From Brevibacillus invocatus (GTDB lineage Bacteria; Bacillota; Bacilli; Brevibacillales; Brevibacillaceae), in contig NZ_RHHR01000013.1 in NCBI RefSeq assembly GCF_003710915.1, forward strand, positions 1-64,000: a stretch of DNA of 64,000 nucleotides, given 5' to 3'. Positions 41,832-50,785 of the stretch are shown here, piece by piece. A program made the translations under genes and the position numbers. Position 1 is the stretch's first letter. Every line of letters begins with the position of its first letter. The notes beneath the pieces were generated by a model. It was given only the letters and a program-made list of their open reading frames with translations, was not told the origin of the DNA and ran no database searches.

Positions 41832-42968
41832 GTGAGAATTTGTTTTTATTGTCCACTTCATGAGTTCAAGCCCAAAGGTAACGTGTTGCAATTTTTTATC
41901 ATGCTGCGTGCCCTTGATCGTAAAATAGACAACCTACCTGCTTCCGAGCAGAAAAAGTATACCTTCGACTGCGTCCTCCCTTTTTCGTTTCGAAATGGAA
42001 CAGGGGGCTTTCGCTTTCACCATGTCCAATTTATTCATGCCGATGACCCAACCACCAAAATCATTTCGCTCGATCAGAAGAAGGCGTACGATTTCGTCCT
42101 GGTGCGCGGACGCAATGATGCCCACAAATTGCTTCAGTATAAAGATTCACTGTCCAAAAAGCTCTTATATTTAGCGACTCAGTACAACTTGCAGGACCCG
42201 TACATCATGAGCAGAACGGATTACCTCTTCCGCAACTCGCGCATGATCTTTTTTCAGACGGAACCCAATGCTGAACGCTATCGGCAATACCAGTTGAATA
42301 AAGGGAGCTATTCGACACAAGAGCTGGATCGAAAAATAAAGGTCTTGCCACAGTTCGTCGAGCATTCCAAAGAGGAGATTCAGAAGCGTAACGAAGATGA
42401 TCCTCTCCATTTGATCATGGCGGGTGTGATCCGTCCTCGCTATGGCCTATCCGTTGCAGTCAAAGCCATCCAACTCATCCGCAAACAGCATCCCAGAGCC
42501 AGACTGCGCGTCCTCTATCCTTCCATCGTCGGCAAATACCGCAAACGTGCGGTACAATTGCTCCGTACTCCTGGCGTATCGGACAACGGACAAAAATCCA
42601 TGTGGAAAACCAAGAAAATGATCGTGAACAGCGGAATTGGCTTGGCACTTCTCTTTGATAAAACGAGCGACCAGAATCCCTCTCACTCTTATTTGTCCCG
42701 AATCCTCGAATATATGGCTCTAGGGGTCCCTGTGTTGACGACGAAAACGATCGGCAACGTCGCCTTGCTCGGTGAGCAGTATCCGCTGTTCGTCATCAAT
42801 GCCTATGACATACAACACCAATACCAGCGTCTGTGCGACCTCGATTTTTATCAGGAAATGAGTGATTACGTCAAAGAGCGCGGCAGCCGTTTCCTCGCCG
42901 ACAACGCTGTAGAGCCATTTTGGGCTGCCTTGCACACGGAATACAGACTGGGCAAGAAGAAAAAATAA
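41832..42968 (+). CDS. Glycosyltransferase (GT4-like)
   Basis: 378 residues, GTG start with AAGGAGAG. The C-terminal half has the Rossmann domain of GT-B enzymes (LIMAGVIRPRYGLSVAVKAI; SYLSRILEYMALGVPVLTTK). The N-terminal half is unusual, beginning ICFYCPLHEFKPKGNVLQFF. A role in a spore or cell-surface glycan is plausible because an ATP-grasp coat-type gene lies 1 kb away, but this is inference. Confidence 0.75.
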   Translation: MRICFYCPLHEFKPKGNVLQFFIMLRALDRKIDNLPASEQKKYTFDCVLPFSFRNGTGGFRFHHVQFIHADDPTTKIISLDQKKAYDFVLVRGRNDAHKLLQYKDSLSKKLLYLATQYNLQDPYIMSRTDYLFRNSRMIFFQTEPNAERYRQYQLNKGSYSTQELDRKIKVLPQFVEHSKEEIQKRNEDDPLHLIMAGVIRPRYGLSVAVKAIQLIRKQHPRARLRVLYPSIVGKYRKRAVQLLRTPGVSDNGQKSMWKTKKMIVNSGIGLALLFDKTSDQNPSHSYLSRILEYMALGVPVLTTKTIGNVALLGEQYPLFVINAYDIQHQYQRLCDLDFYQEMSDYVKERGSRFLADNAVEPFWAALHTEYRLGKKKK

Positions 42969-42970
42969 AA

Positions 42971-43013
42971 AAAAGCCTTCACTGGCACAGCTTTTGTCAG
43001 TGTTGGCTTTTTT
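42971..43013. terminator. Hairpin between convergent glycosyltransferase and iclR genes
   Basis: AAAAGCC-CACTG pairs with CAGTG-GGCTTTT; T runs on both strands. Confidence 0.75.
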
Positions 43014-43014
43014 C

Positions 43015-43758
43015 TTATTTCATCATTTTGCCCATTCGATAAGCTGCCTCCATAATATATGGTGCATATTGCTTCATTTTTTCCTGGGTCAGTCGATTGG
43101 ATGGACCAGAAGCCGCAATGGCCGCGATCAATTGCCCATTCCGATTGAAGATTGGGGCAGCTACAGCAGCCGTTCCCAGCTCCCTTTCCTCCACACTGGT
43201 AGCGTACCCTTGCTGGCGAATGGGCTCCAGCTGCTCGATATACGTATCTCGATCCACATACTCCGGCCATTCCAGACCTTCCAGAATCTCATGCATGTCA
43301 TGTGGCTCCGCATGGGCGACTAAAACTTTACTGGAAGCTCCTACTGTAAGCGGCATGCGTGCCCCTACAGGCGCTACCCTGCGAATCGGCTGCTTGCTTT
43401 GTACAGCCTGAATGCGAATCCGCTCGTAACCATCTCGTACATACAAACTGATCGTCTCTTCTACCAGGTCGCGGAGGCGCTCCATCTCCGGCAAAAGCAT
43501 AGTTGCTGGATCGTCATTATGGCTTAAATTGGCAGAGAGTTCCCATACCCGAAAACCTAAACGATATTTTTCCGTCTGTACATCACGGATTAAAAAGCCC
43601 TTGTTTTCTAATGTTGCCAGCAAACGATGCACGGTGCTCTTGTGCAAGGAGAGGCGGTTAGAAATCTCGCTCAGCCCCAAATCTGTAGAGTCCGTAAAGC
43701 AAAGCAGGATCTCCAATGCCCGCTCAACGGCACGCACGTTTGCTTTTGGTTCTTCCAT
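43015..43758 (-). CDS. IclR-family regulator
   Basis: 247 residues: winged helix (ALEILLCFTDSTDLGLSEIS, NRLSLHKSTVHRLLATLENK) and effector domain ending GTAAVAAPIFNRNG. AAGCAGGTG precedes the ATG. IclR proteins control catabolic operons; none is adjacent, so the target is unknown. Confidence 0.9.
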   Translation of the reverse strand: MEEPKANVRAVERALEILLCFTDSTDLGLSEISNRLSLHKSTVHRLLATLENKGFLIRDVQTEKYRLGFRVWELSANLSHNDDPATMLLPEMERLRDLVEETISLYVRDGYERIRIQAVQSKQPIRRVAPVGARMPLTVGASSKVLVAHAEPHDMHEILEGLEWPEYVDRDTYIEQLEPIRQQGYATSVEERELGTAAVAAPIFNRNGQLIAAIAASGPSNRLTQEKMKQYAPYIMEAAYRMGKMMK

Positions 43759-43980
43759 CTGTTACACCTGCTTCCTAAATGTTTCCGCTAAGTTTCACCT
43801 AATGAAACGAATGACTACTTTTCAGTATACGAAATTTTACTCAGGAGTAAAGAAAAGATTGTAAGCTGAACAGGCTAGTATCTTTTTTTTTCCAGCAAGG
43901 ACACCCCTCCAAGCGTTCTATCTGTCCAGACATAGACTAGTGAGATCAGGATTGAACTTGAGATGGGGGGATTGGAGTTT

Positions 43981-44709
43981 TTGGCTAAAAAAAGCGAGTC
44001 CAAGCTGACCAAACACAGGATATTACGATCAAGTGCTGAACTGCGTAACGTTTTACCGCATACACGCTCTTTTTCCCGACGAAATTTTGTTGCCTTTATT
44101 GGGCGATATTCCAAAGTGATTGCCAAGCCGGTTTCTGGAAGCGGCGGAGCAGGTGTCCTGATGATCACCCAGGTGAAAAAGGAAACCTATCAAGTGCATC
44201 GCGGCGCCAAGCGGAAAACCATTCGCGGTAAAAAAGGAGCCTATCGCTACGTCCGACGCAAGCTAGGTACCCGCTATTTGCTTCAACGGAGAATCTCCCT
44301 GGCACAAGTCGGTGGACGTCCCTTCGATGTGCGTGTCATGGTGCAGAGAAGGCCAGGATCGTCCTGGGTCGTGACAGGTATGCTGGCCAAAGTGGCGGGA
44401 AGAGGGTATATCATCACCAACATCAAACGGAGCGGGGGATACGTTCTTCCTCTCTCCACTGCGATTCAGCGCTCCAATATTCGCGCCTCCTCTCCTTCCG
44501 TGCTAGCTCGTCTTCGCCGCATTGCCCTGCTTGCCGCCAGAAGGCTGTCCGGATACTATTCATCTCAACTCGTCTTTGGGTTCGACATGGGCATCGATGC
44601 AAAAGGCAAGGTCTGGATCATCGAAGCCAATCTTCGTCCGGACATTACCCTTTTTGCCAAGCTGCGCGACAAGCAGATGTACCGTACCATTCTCACCTAT
44701 CGCAGATAG
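43981..44709 (+). CDS. YheC/YheD-type ATP-grasp protein
   Basis: TTG 43981 behind GGGGGG/GGAG gives 242 residues; ATG 43963 is an alternative. KVIAKPVSGSGGAGVLMITQ is the ATP-grasp glycine loop, RPFDVRVMVQRR the middle motif and GFDMGIDAKGKVWIIEANLR the metal site. It is shorter than the element-borne relative at 17409 and lacks its N-terminal domain. Members of this family are spore-coat associated. It has its own terminator. Confidence 0.82.
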   Translation: MAKKSESKLTKHRILRSSAELRNVLPHTRSFSRRNFVAFIGRYSKVIAKPVSGSGGAGVLMITQVKKETYQVHRGAKRKTIRGKKGAYRYVRRKLGTRYLLQRRISLAQVGGRPFDVRVMVQRRPGSSWVVTGMLAKVAGRGYIITNIKRSGGYVLPLSTAIQRSNIRASSPSVLARLRRIALLAARRLSGYYSSQLVFGFDMGIDAKGKVWIIEANLRPDITLFAKLRDKQMYRTILTYRR

Positions 44710-44718
44710 CCGCAAAAA

Positions 44719-44745
44719 AGCAGTCTCCCGCCATGAGAGACTGCT
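44719..44745. terminator. Hairpin between ATP-grasp and aldo-keto reductase genes
   Basis: AGCAGTCTC and GAGACTGCT, nine-bp stem, between convergent genes. Confidence 0.75.
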
Positions 44746-44759
44746 CTTTCGTCATGCTT

Positions 44760-45587
44760 CTAGAAATTAAAGTTATCAGGATCTGGACCAAAACGCTTGT
44801 TTTCATTGAGCGCAGTGATCTTCTCCAGGTCATCTGCCTCCAGCGAAAAATCGAAAACATCAGCGTTTTGACGGATGCGCTCAGGCGTAATCAATTTGGG
44901 AATGGTCACGACCTTTTGATCCAAATCCCAGCGAAGCACGATTTGTGCCGGAGATTTCCCGTACTTTTCAGCCAGCTCCAGAAGCAATGGATGTTGGAGA
45001 TTCCCCTGCATCAGCGGGCTCCACGCTTCCATCTGAATCTGATGTTCACGGCAATAGCCTAGCAGATCTCTTTGATTTAACAGCGGATGAAATTCTACCT
45101 GGTTAACTGCGGGTACAATCTCGCTTACCGCCCGCAGCTCTTCCAGATGGTGCGCATGAAAATTGCTGACGCCAATCGCCCGTACATAGCCGTCCCGGTA
45201 CAGCTTCTCCAGCGCTTTCCATGTCTCCGTGTATTTGTCTTTGACCGGCCAGTGGATCAGGTAGAGGTCCAATGTATCCACACCGAGCTTTTTGATGCTT
45301 TCGTTAAAAGCTTGAAGCGTCGTTTCATAGCCTTGGTCCGCATTCCACACCTTGGTGGTCAAAAAAAGCTTGTCGCGCGCTATTCCCGACTCGCGAATCG
45401 CTTCGCCCACGCCCACTTCGTTACCGTATACAGCAGCTGTATCGATGCTCTCGTACCCGGTCTCAATCGCCGATCGAACAGACAGCTTTACCTCTTCGCC
45501 ATCCTTCACTCGCCAAACCCCAAGGCCCAGCCACGGCATTGCAACACCGTTGTTTAATACCGTACGATCTGTGATCTGTGTAGCCAT
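44760..45587 (-). CDS. Aldo-keto reductase
   Basis: 275 residues with the catalytic tetrad Asp49, Tyr54, Lys79 and His112 (SIDTAAVYGNE, FLTTKVWN, LIHWP). The NADPH segment is IPKLITPERIRQNADVFDF. It belongs to the AKR5-like group (YvgN, diketogluconate reductase) that reduces small aldehydes such as methylglyoxal. GGATGGAGGAAA precedes the ATG. Confidence 0.92.
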   Translation of the reverse strand: MATQITDRTVLNNGVAMPWLGLGVWRVKDGEEVKLSVRSAIETGYESIDTAAVYGNEVGVGEAIRESGIARDKLFLTTKVWNADQGYETTLQAFNESIKKLGVDTLDLYLIHWPVKDKYTETWKALEKLYRDGYVRAIGVSNFHAHHLEELRAVSEIVPAVNQVEFHPLLNQRDLLGYCREHQIQMEAWSPLMQGNLQHPLLLELAEKYGKSPAQIVLRWDLDQKVVTIPKLITPERIRQNADVFDFSLEADDLEKITALNENKRFGPDPDNFNF

Positions 45588-45679
45588 TCGATTTCCTCCA
45601 TCCAGCGTAGAATTGGGACAATATCGTATGTCAGTTTAGCATAATCCAGTTTTTTGGAAAAGTCTTGCGGCACATTACA

Positions 45680-46318
45680 CTAATACAAACGGTTTTTGTA
45701 GCTGTCCGCAAGCCCCTCTGCCACTTCCTTCACAGACATACCTGGCAGCTTGATGTGGTCAGCCAATATTTGCGCTGCATCAGGCACCCTATCTTTTTCC
45801 GGCCATGTCTCTGGCTTCCACAGCCCCGAGCGCATGAATGACTTCGCGCAATGGATGAAACATTCTTCTACTTGAACCCCTATACCAATCGTCGGAGCCT
45901 TCCCGTTCACCGCCATGTTTTCCAGCACGTCCGCGTCGCGAATGACGCAGGCTCGACCGTTGATACGCAGCGTCTCTTGCAGCGTCGGAATCATGAAAAT
46001 CAGACCGATATGCGGATTGTCCAAAATATTGCGCAGTGTGTCCATTCGTTTGTTGCCTGGCCGCTCCGGAACTACCAGATGACGATCATCGACGATATGG
46101 ACAAAACCCGGCGCATCTCCACGCGGTGAAGCGTCACAATTCCCATTTTCATCTGCTGTTGCAATGATCAAAAACGGAGATCTGGCGATAAAATTGCGGC
46201 AGTGCTCATCCAATTGGGTGATGCTTTTGTTCTGAACCACTTTACTTGGCTCGCCAAACAACTCCCTCAGTTCTTCTTGCGCCGTCACCACTTCACGAAA
46301 GATTCCGAATCCCTCCAC
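45680..46318 (-). CDS. PPOX-class FMN-dependent flavoprotein
   Basis: GTG 46318 with GAGGTG gives 212 residues; an earlier GTG at 46327 overlaps the site. SPFLIIATADENGNCDASPR, GFVHIVDDRHLVVPERPGNK and HIGLIFMIP are typical of pyridoxamine-phosphate-oxidase-like flavoproteins (MSMEG_1061 type). The likely role is reduction of a small oxidised substrate using FMN or F420; unproven. Confidence 0.82.
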   Translation of the reverse strand: MEGFGIFREVVTAQEELRELFGEPSKVVQNKSITQLDEHCRNFIARSPFLIIATADENGNCDASPRGDAPGFVHIVDDRHLVVPERPGNKRMDTLRNILDNPHIGLIFMIPTLQETLRINGRACVIRDADVLENMAVNGKAPTIGIGVQVEECFIHCAKSFMRSGLWKPETWPEKDRVPDAAQILADHIKLPGMSVKEVAEGLADSYKNRLY

Positions 46319-46477
46319 AGCAAACACCTCGTCTTCTTTTTATGGCGTGTCTCGTTTCATCATAGCATATTTGGGTGGGTGGCTAAGCACAATCGCTGCC
46401 CATTGCCATTTTCGATTCTTCCAATTGTGTATTTTATGGTAAAATTTAGGATATATCACTCAAACCGGGAGGCATCT

Positions 46478-46657
46478 ATGAAATCCAAGAAACTAGAGTA
46501 CGTTTTGTTAACGCTTTTTTACTCTGTTATCCTGTTTGGAATCGTTACGAGCCTGTTTAATGAGTCTTCAATCGCTTTTTTGCTCGCCATCATTGCGACG
46601 GCACTCTTGATTCGTCCCTTTTACGAATTTGATAAAAAAGATCCACCTGAAGAGTAA
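46478..46657 (+). CDS. Small two-helix membrane protein
   Basis: 59 residues, ATG with GGGAGG. Two hydrophobic segments (YVLLTLFYSVILFGIVTSLF; IAFLLAIIATALLI) and a charged end KKDPPEE. Unknown family. Confidence 0.65.
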   Translation: MKSKKLEYVLLTLFYSVILFGIVTSLFNESSIAFLLAIIATALLIRPFYEFDKKDPPEE

Positions 46658-46696
46658 CTATCAGCAGCAACCGGTTATACTACGACGGGTGATACA

Positions 46697-47035
46697 ATGA
46701 AAAAAGTCGTAATAGCGCTCTTGGCCCTGTTCTTGCTTGTGATGCCTGTTTCATCTGCAGCTCCACCGGAGAGCAGAGAGCAATTGCTTGAAGGAGCATT
46801 GATCAATCGATATCTGGACCTGGTTGGCAGTACCCTGCAAAAGCCCTTTGGCTGTGAAAAAATCAGTGAGATCAAGCGCGTAGGCGACCCTAGAATACCT
46901 GCCTTTGAGTTTAAACTTGAAGTGGTGACCTACGGCGGCAGATATGGAGAACCTCCAATACCAGAAACGCTGTTGGTGGTTCAAACGTTGAGGGTGATTC
47001 TATTCCTTTTCTCTGCACAAGGAAACGGCAGCTAA
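46697..47035 (+). CDS. DUF3888-like secreted protein, C terminus degraded
   Basis: Signal peptide (MKKVVIALLALFLLVMPVSS), then EQLLEGALI and FEFKLEVVTYGGRYGEPPIP, which match DUF3888. After ETLLVV the sequence (RVILFLFSAQGNGS) no longer fits the family, suggesting a frameshift or truncation near the end. 112 residues. It follows the small membrane protein by 39 bp. Confidence 0.6.
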   Translation: MKKVVIALLALFLLVMPVSSAAPPESREQLLEGALINRYLDLVGSTLQKPFGCEKISEIKRVGDPRIPAFEFKLEVVTYGGRYGEPPIPETLLVVQTLRVILFLFSAQGNGS

Positions 47036-47094
47036 ACAAACTCGTTATGCTACCGCCTTTGGTTGCTTGCGTCTTATGAACAAGAAGCCATCTC

Positions 47095-47556
47095 CTATTG
47101 CGTCACATGAGCATCAGGAGCCTTGTCCGACACAACATTCAAGGAGATGCCATGCTCAAGCAGCGCTTTTAGTGCACAAAGCACCATCGTGTAGCCTCCC
47201 ATCGAGTCGAGGGCTTGATTGACGATGTCTTCTGTACTTCCGGTAAAGCCTGTGTTGGTAATCGTTATAAAAGCTTCCTGCTCCGCTCTGGAAGTAAAGC
47301 TCCATTCTGTCTGAGTGCCGTCCGACGATTCGATCCGAATCCGCTTGTTTGGCTCGATTTCCAATACGTGAATCTCATCCGAGACCCCGTACATCTCCCA
47401 ATCCCAGCTAATGCGTCTGCCCGCTTCTAATCTCCCGCTGCTTTTGGTAAACCAGAATTTCGTCGTGATTTCCGGGTCGATAAAGGCTTCAAACACCTCT
47501 TCAACCGGTCTGCGAATCAGCATTTCAGCTTGTACAACTGGTTTGATTTCTGTCAT
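47095..47556 (-). CDS. SRPBCC/AHSA1-family protein
   Basis: 153 residues: MLIRRPVEEVFEAFIDPEIT, WEMYGVSDEIHVLEIEPNKR and VLCALKALLEHGISLNVV match activator-of-Hsp90-like START proteins. GGAAAGGAG precedes the ATG. Binds a hydrophobic ligand; ligand unknown. Confidence 0.87.
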   Translation of the reverse strand: MTEIKPVVQAEMLIRRPVEEVFEAFIDPEITTKFWFTKSSGRLEAGRRISWDWEMYGVSDEIHVLEIEPNKRIRIESSDGTQTEWSFTSRAEQEAFITITNTGFTGSTEDIVNQALDSMGGYTMVLCALKALLEHGISLNVVSDKAPDAHVTQ

Positions 47557-47715
47557 TGTACTTGCTCCTTTCCTTGCGCTTTGTTCCTTTCATCTTAGCA
47601 AAATGCGTCGGCTGAGATTACTTATGTATTGCTTTGTTCATGACCTTTTTACTGCACACACTTCTATCATTTTCAGCAAGCGAAAAGGATTTCAATCCAT
47701 GACGAGGTGTTAATT

Positions 47716-48108
47716 TTGGACATTTGTTATATAGTAGATGATCAATCACTCTCCGTTTAAGCGTTTCTTTCACTGGCTCAAGATGTTTGGCCCGGTAACT
47801 ACAACGCAGGACAGACGGGTATGGCTTTAAATAATACTATCAATATTTCTGCTTTTGACGGTAACACATTGGTTGGGTGTCTGAGAATTCTGTCCGATGG
47901 CTATTACTTCAGTACCATTACAGAGATTTTGGTCAGAAGCTCCTATCAAGGTAAAGGAATCGGTAAAAAACTAATGGAGCTTGCTTGGGATGCAAGCCCA
48001 ACCTCCCTGTTTTTTGGAGCACAACCAGGCAACGAAGTGTTTTTTGAAAAACTAGGCTACCAAAAATCGATGCAATCTTTTGAGAAGAAGAAGGCTAGAC
48101 CCAATTGA
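47716..48108 (+). pseudogene. GNAT acetyltransferase with an in-frame stop
   Basis: TTG 47716 has an ideal GAGGTG site and the frame continues into SLAQDVWPGNYN, ISAFDGNTLVGCLRILSDGY and SSYQGKGIGKKLMELAWDAS. A TAA at 47758-47760 interrupts it after 14 codons. Downstream ATG 47821 would give a protein lacking the first strand and helix. It is either a nonsense mutant or a shortened gene. Confidence 0.7.
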
Positions 48109-48162
48109 TTTCCTTCCTTATTTCCAGACTAAAATGAATTTTTTATACAAAGGAGCTTTGGT

Positions 48163-48579
48163 ATGAATTGTTTGGGTTGCCGTCTAGCGACTGGGCTTGA
48201 TCCTGCCTATATCGTGTATGAAGACGATGTGGTTTGTTGCTTTCTAGACATCGATCCGTTTCACGAAGGGCATACTTTGATTCTTCCGAAAAATCATGTT
48301 GTGGAGTTGGAAGAGCTTGATAAGAAAACCTTGATGGCCGTTATGGATGCAGCGAAAATGTTGGCTTCTGTATTGAAACAGATTTATAAGGTGGATGGAA
48401 TCAGCATTTGTCAAAATGGCGGATCATGTAATGACCTCAATCATTTTCATTTGCATGTCATTCCCCGCTTTGACGGCGATGGCTTTTCTTGGGAGGAATC
48501 CTTACGGCGCCAAAATGCCGACAAACGCTTAGATGAAGTACAATCAACTATCAGAGCTTTCATTCTGAAATCAACCTAG
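48163..48579 (+). CDS. HIT-family nucleotide hydrolase
   Basis: 138 residues with the histidine triad NHFHLHVIPR and the entry segment FLDIDPFHEGHTLILPKNHV. A CxxC pair sits at the N terminus (MNCLGCRL), usual for zinc-binding HIT proteins. AAAGGAGC precedes the ATG. It hydrolyses nucleoside phosphoramidates or dinucleotides in the cytosol. Confidence 0.92.
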   Translation: MNCLGCRLATGLDPAYIVYEDDVVCCFLDIDPFHEGHTLILPKNHVVELEELDKKTLMAVMDAAKMLASVLKQIYKVDGISICQNGGSCNDLNHFHLHVIPRFDGDGFSWEESLRRQNADKRLDEVQSTIRAFILKST

Positions 48580-48623
48580 TTTTAATACTAAGCTTTCATA
48601 CATACACCAGGGAGGCGAGTTAT

Positions 48624-48794
48624 ATGGAAGGAGGGTATGTAGTAGGTTGGGGAACTTTGGCTCTGATCAATGCAGGTCTAGCGCAAAGCAAAAATGAAAG
48701 TGGTCTTTTCTGGTTTTTGCTATCTCTTTTACTCGGCCCTATCGCTACATTCATGATCGTCATATGGGTAAAGTTTCCGAAAAAGAACGTATAA
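48624..48794 (+). CDS. Small membrane protein, 56 residues
   Basis: ATG with GGGAGGCGA. Sequence GLFWFLLSLLLGPIATFMIV forms one or two helices. Families with a 'WFLLSLLLGP' core are common phage or membrane small proteins. An 11-codon frame with a CxxC pair follows at 48810 and is probably decayed. Confidence 0.55.
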   Translation: MEGGYVVGWGTLALINAGLAQSKNESGLFWFLLSLLLGPIATFMIVIWVKFPKKNV

Positions 48795-48877
48795 GGGGTT
48801 ATTCGCTTCATGCATTGTGCATCGTGCGGATATGAATATGATTGATTTCCTGATTCCGAACGTAACCTATTAAAGGT

Positions 48878-49014
48878 AAGACCCGAAAAGCCAAACAGGA
48901 CATCAAAAACGCAATGAATTGGATCTACGATGAAAAGGATGATTGTTTCATCTGTCCGAATAACCAGACGGTTACATTCAGACCTTTCCTTATACATAAA
49001 AATGGAGCCAAATA
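48878..49014 (+). mobile_element. IS1182-type transposase fragment
   Basis: Encodes NWIYDEKDDCFICPNNQTVT, the Cys-containing segment of IS1182-family transposases, without the rest of the gene. A second fragment of the same type lies at 50541-50740 in the same orientation. Confidence 0.55.
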
Positions 49015-49022
49015 ATGGCTCC
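49004..49022 (-). terminator. Terminator of the two-gene secreted operon
   Basis: GGAGCC-aaataat-GGCTCC followed on the minus strand by TTTTTATG. Confidence 0.7.
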
Positions 49023-49030
49023 TTGGATGG

Positions 49031-49537
49031 TTATCGAGCTGATTCAAATAGTACAGGTTCTTTGTATGTCCATCCTTTCTTGGAATCAAACTGGATTGGG
49101 AAGGATAATGTTTCTCCACTCTCCCTAGTAAAGGAGAAGGTGCCTTCGTGTAAATCTTCGTCCAGAAGTATGATCGGTATTTGATCCCCTATTTGTGCGT
49201 GTTTTCTCATGATCGCTGATTGAACATCAATAAAGGTCCCAACGAAATCCACTTCGTAGTAATTTTCCAAGTCATCAATGAAAGGGGTTATATCGGTATA
49301 TTCAATATAAACCCATTTTTTACCTTTTACATCAGTAATAACATTTTTGTCTTTTACTGAATGTGTAGATTTTATTGCATCTGTGTCTACTTCGATACCC
49401 AAAACTTCGAGTGTGCTTTGGTTGTTTAATTTTTCAATCATGTAAGGTTCATTCGCACTAAGCTGATTAGTGATAAAAAAGGTGCTACCAGCGCAAAGCA
49501 GGGCAAGACCTAAAGCAGCCATTCTATTCTTTTTCAT
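49031..49537 (-). CDS. Secreted protein, unknown (168 residues)
   Basis: Signal peptide MAALGLALLCAGSTFFITNQ then an alpha/beta domain without recognised motifs (KWVYIEYTDITPFIDDLENY). AAGGAGGT precedes the ATG. It lies 24 bp downstream of the 130-residue secreted protein gene, forming an operon. AT-rich compared with neighbours. Confidence 0.7.
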   Translation of the reverse strand: MKKNRMAALGLALLCAGSTFFITNQLSANEPYMIEKLNNQSTLEVLGIEVDTDAIKSTHSVKDKNVITDVKGKKWVYIEYTDITPFIDDLENYYEVDFVGTFIDVQSAIMRKHAQIGDQIPIILLDEDLHEGTFSFTRESGETLSFPIQFDSKKGWTYKEPVLFESAR

Positions 49538-49561
49538 GTGTTGAAACCTCCTTTTTTATCT

Positions 49562-49954
49562 TTAATATGAATCCTGAGAAGTCTTTCTCTTATACTCGTT
49601 TACTTTATTGTACACATATTGGTTTGAAGTAACTTTGAGTGAGTTTATTCTCGTAGCTTTCGCATCATAGTCTAAATCAATATAAGTGACTCTGTTGGCT
49701 CCGGTACTTTTTACCAGTGAACCATTCATGTAAAAATCGGACTCTACCCGAACCTTATTTCTATCTGCTCCTTCTCCTTCAGTATATGCCCATAAATATG
49801 CAGTTGTGGCTGTTCTATCATGAATATATGATCCATATCCTGAAAAGTTATAATCTTCACCTGTTCCAAGGATATCGTTTGCGTAAGCGCTTGATGATAA
49901 CAAAGCAATTGATAGGGAAGCTGATATAACTGCTAATTTAGCTAGTTTCTTCAT
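49562..49954 (-). CDS. Secreted protein, unknown (130 residues)
   Basis: Signal peptide LAVISASLSIALLSSSAYA; the mature part is beta-rich with many Tyr/Asn (NFSGYGSYIHDRTATTAYLW). AGTAGGAC before the ATG. No family recognised. First gene of the operon. Confidence 0.7.
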   Translation of the reverse strand: MKKLAKLAVISASLSIALLSSSAYANDILGTGEDYNFSGYGSYIHDRTATTAYLWAYTEGEGADRNKVRVESDFYMNGSLVKSTGANRVTYIDLDYDAKATRINSLKVTSNQYVYNKVNEYKRKTSQDSY

Positions 49955-50319
49955 AAAGTCCTACTTATTTATTTTTTTGATATAATTTACATTTTAGTAT
50001 ATTTATATATTTATAAATTACAAAAAAGTTACAATTCGGAAAATAGTACTTTATTTTGAGTAGCAGGTAGTATTCACATTTTCACTTAACATTTAACACA
50101 TCGCTCTTGCGTATTCTTAACTATTTGGTGGGCTGATACCGGTTTAACCTCCTCATAAATAGAGTCGTTCTCCCTTATTCTCGCATTTTCATATGATTCT
50201 TTTTCTTAAACGGCTTGTGATTGTGGGACGGGAAAAATCTATCGATAGAGCGTACGCTTGACTCTCCAGACTTTTCCCGTCCTGCTAGACAGTTAGGTTT
50301 AAGAATGTTTTTGAGTGCT

Positions 50320-50510
50320 TCATTGCCTCGCAATACTGTCACGATAAAACGGTTTTTTATGTTGCAGTGCAAAAGCCTTGCCGAATTCTACTGGTGATAT
50401 GTCATACAAACTGCACTTCTTGATAGCTCTGAATTTCATTTCGTTGCAAACATTCTGTCCCCAAAAAACTGTGAAATGACTCAATACGAGCATTTTTATG
50501 CACATAGGCA
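50320..50510 (-). mobile_element. IS3-family transposase remnant
   Basis: The minus strand encodes KNARIESFHSFLGTECLQRN and, after a frameshift, ISPVEFGKAFALQ. These are the last catalytic glutamate region and end of an IS3-type integrase. A long inverted pair GGGACGGGAAAA/TTTTCCCGTCC (50227-50284) lies beyond its 3' side. The rest of 49955-50320 shows no gene. Confidence 0.65.
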
Positions 50511-50540
50511 AAAGTAGCCCTTGAATGTAAGGACAAAGCC

Positions 50541-50740
50541 ACTTTCTATAAGCGACAAAAGGTGGAAGTAGAAAGTGCATTCGGTCACATCAAGGGCAAT
50601 CGGTCGTTTCCGCCGCTTTTCCTTGCGTGGGCTCGACAAAATATATCGAGTTCGAAATTGTGGCAATAGCACATAACTTAATGAAAATCGCGGGCAACCG
50701 CCCAGCCATTTTCTTTGAACCAATAGGGACAAAAAAGAAG
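50541..50740 (+). mobile_element. IS1182-type transposase C-terminal remnant
   Basis: Encodes KRQKVEVESAFGHIKGNRSF, FSLRGLDKIY and FEIVAIAHNLMKIAGN across two frameshifts, the end of an IS1182/DDE transposase. Confidence 0.65.
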
Positions 50741-50784
50741 CTGGAGGGAAATGAAACGATTTTCTCCAGCTTCTTTATTTTTTT
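50735..50784 (+). terminator. Terminator after the transposase remnant
   Basis: AAGAAGCTGGAG and CTCCAGCTTCTT form a perfect 12-bp stem, followed by a T-rich run. Confidence 0.8.
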
Positions 50785-50785
50785 A

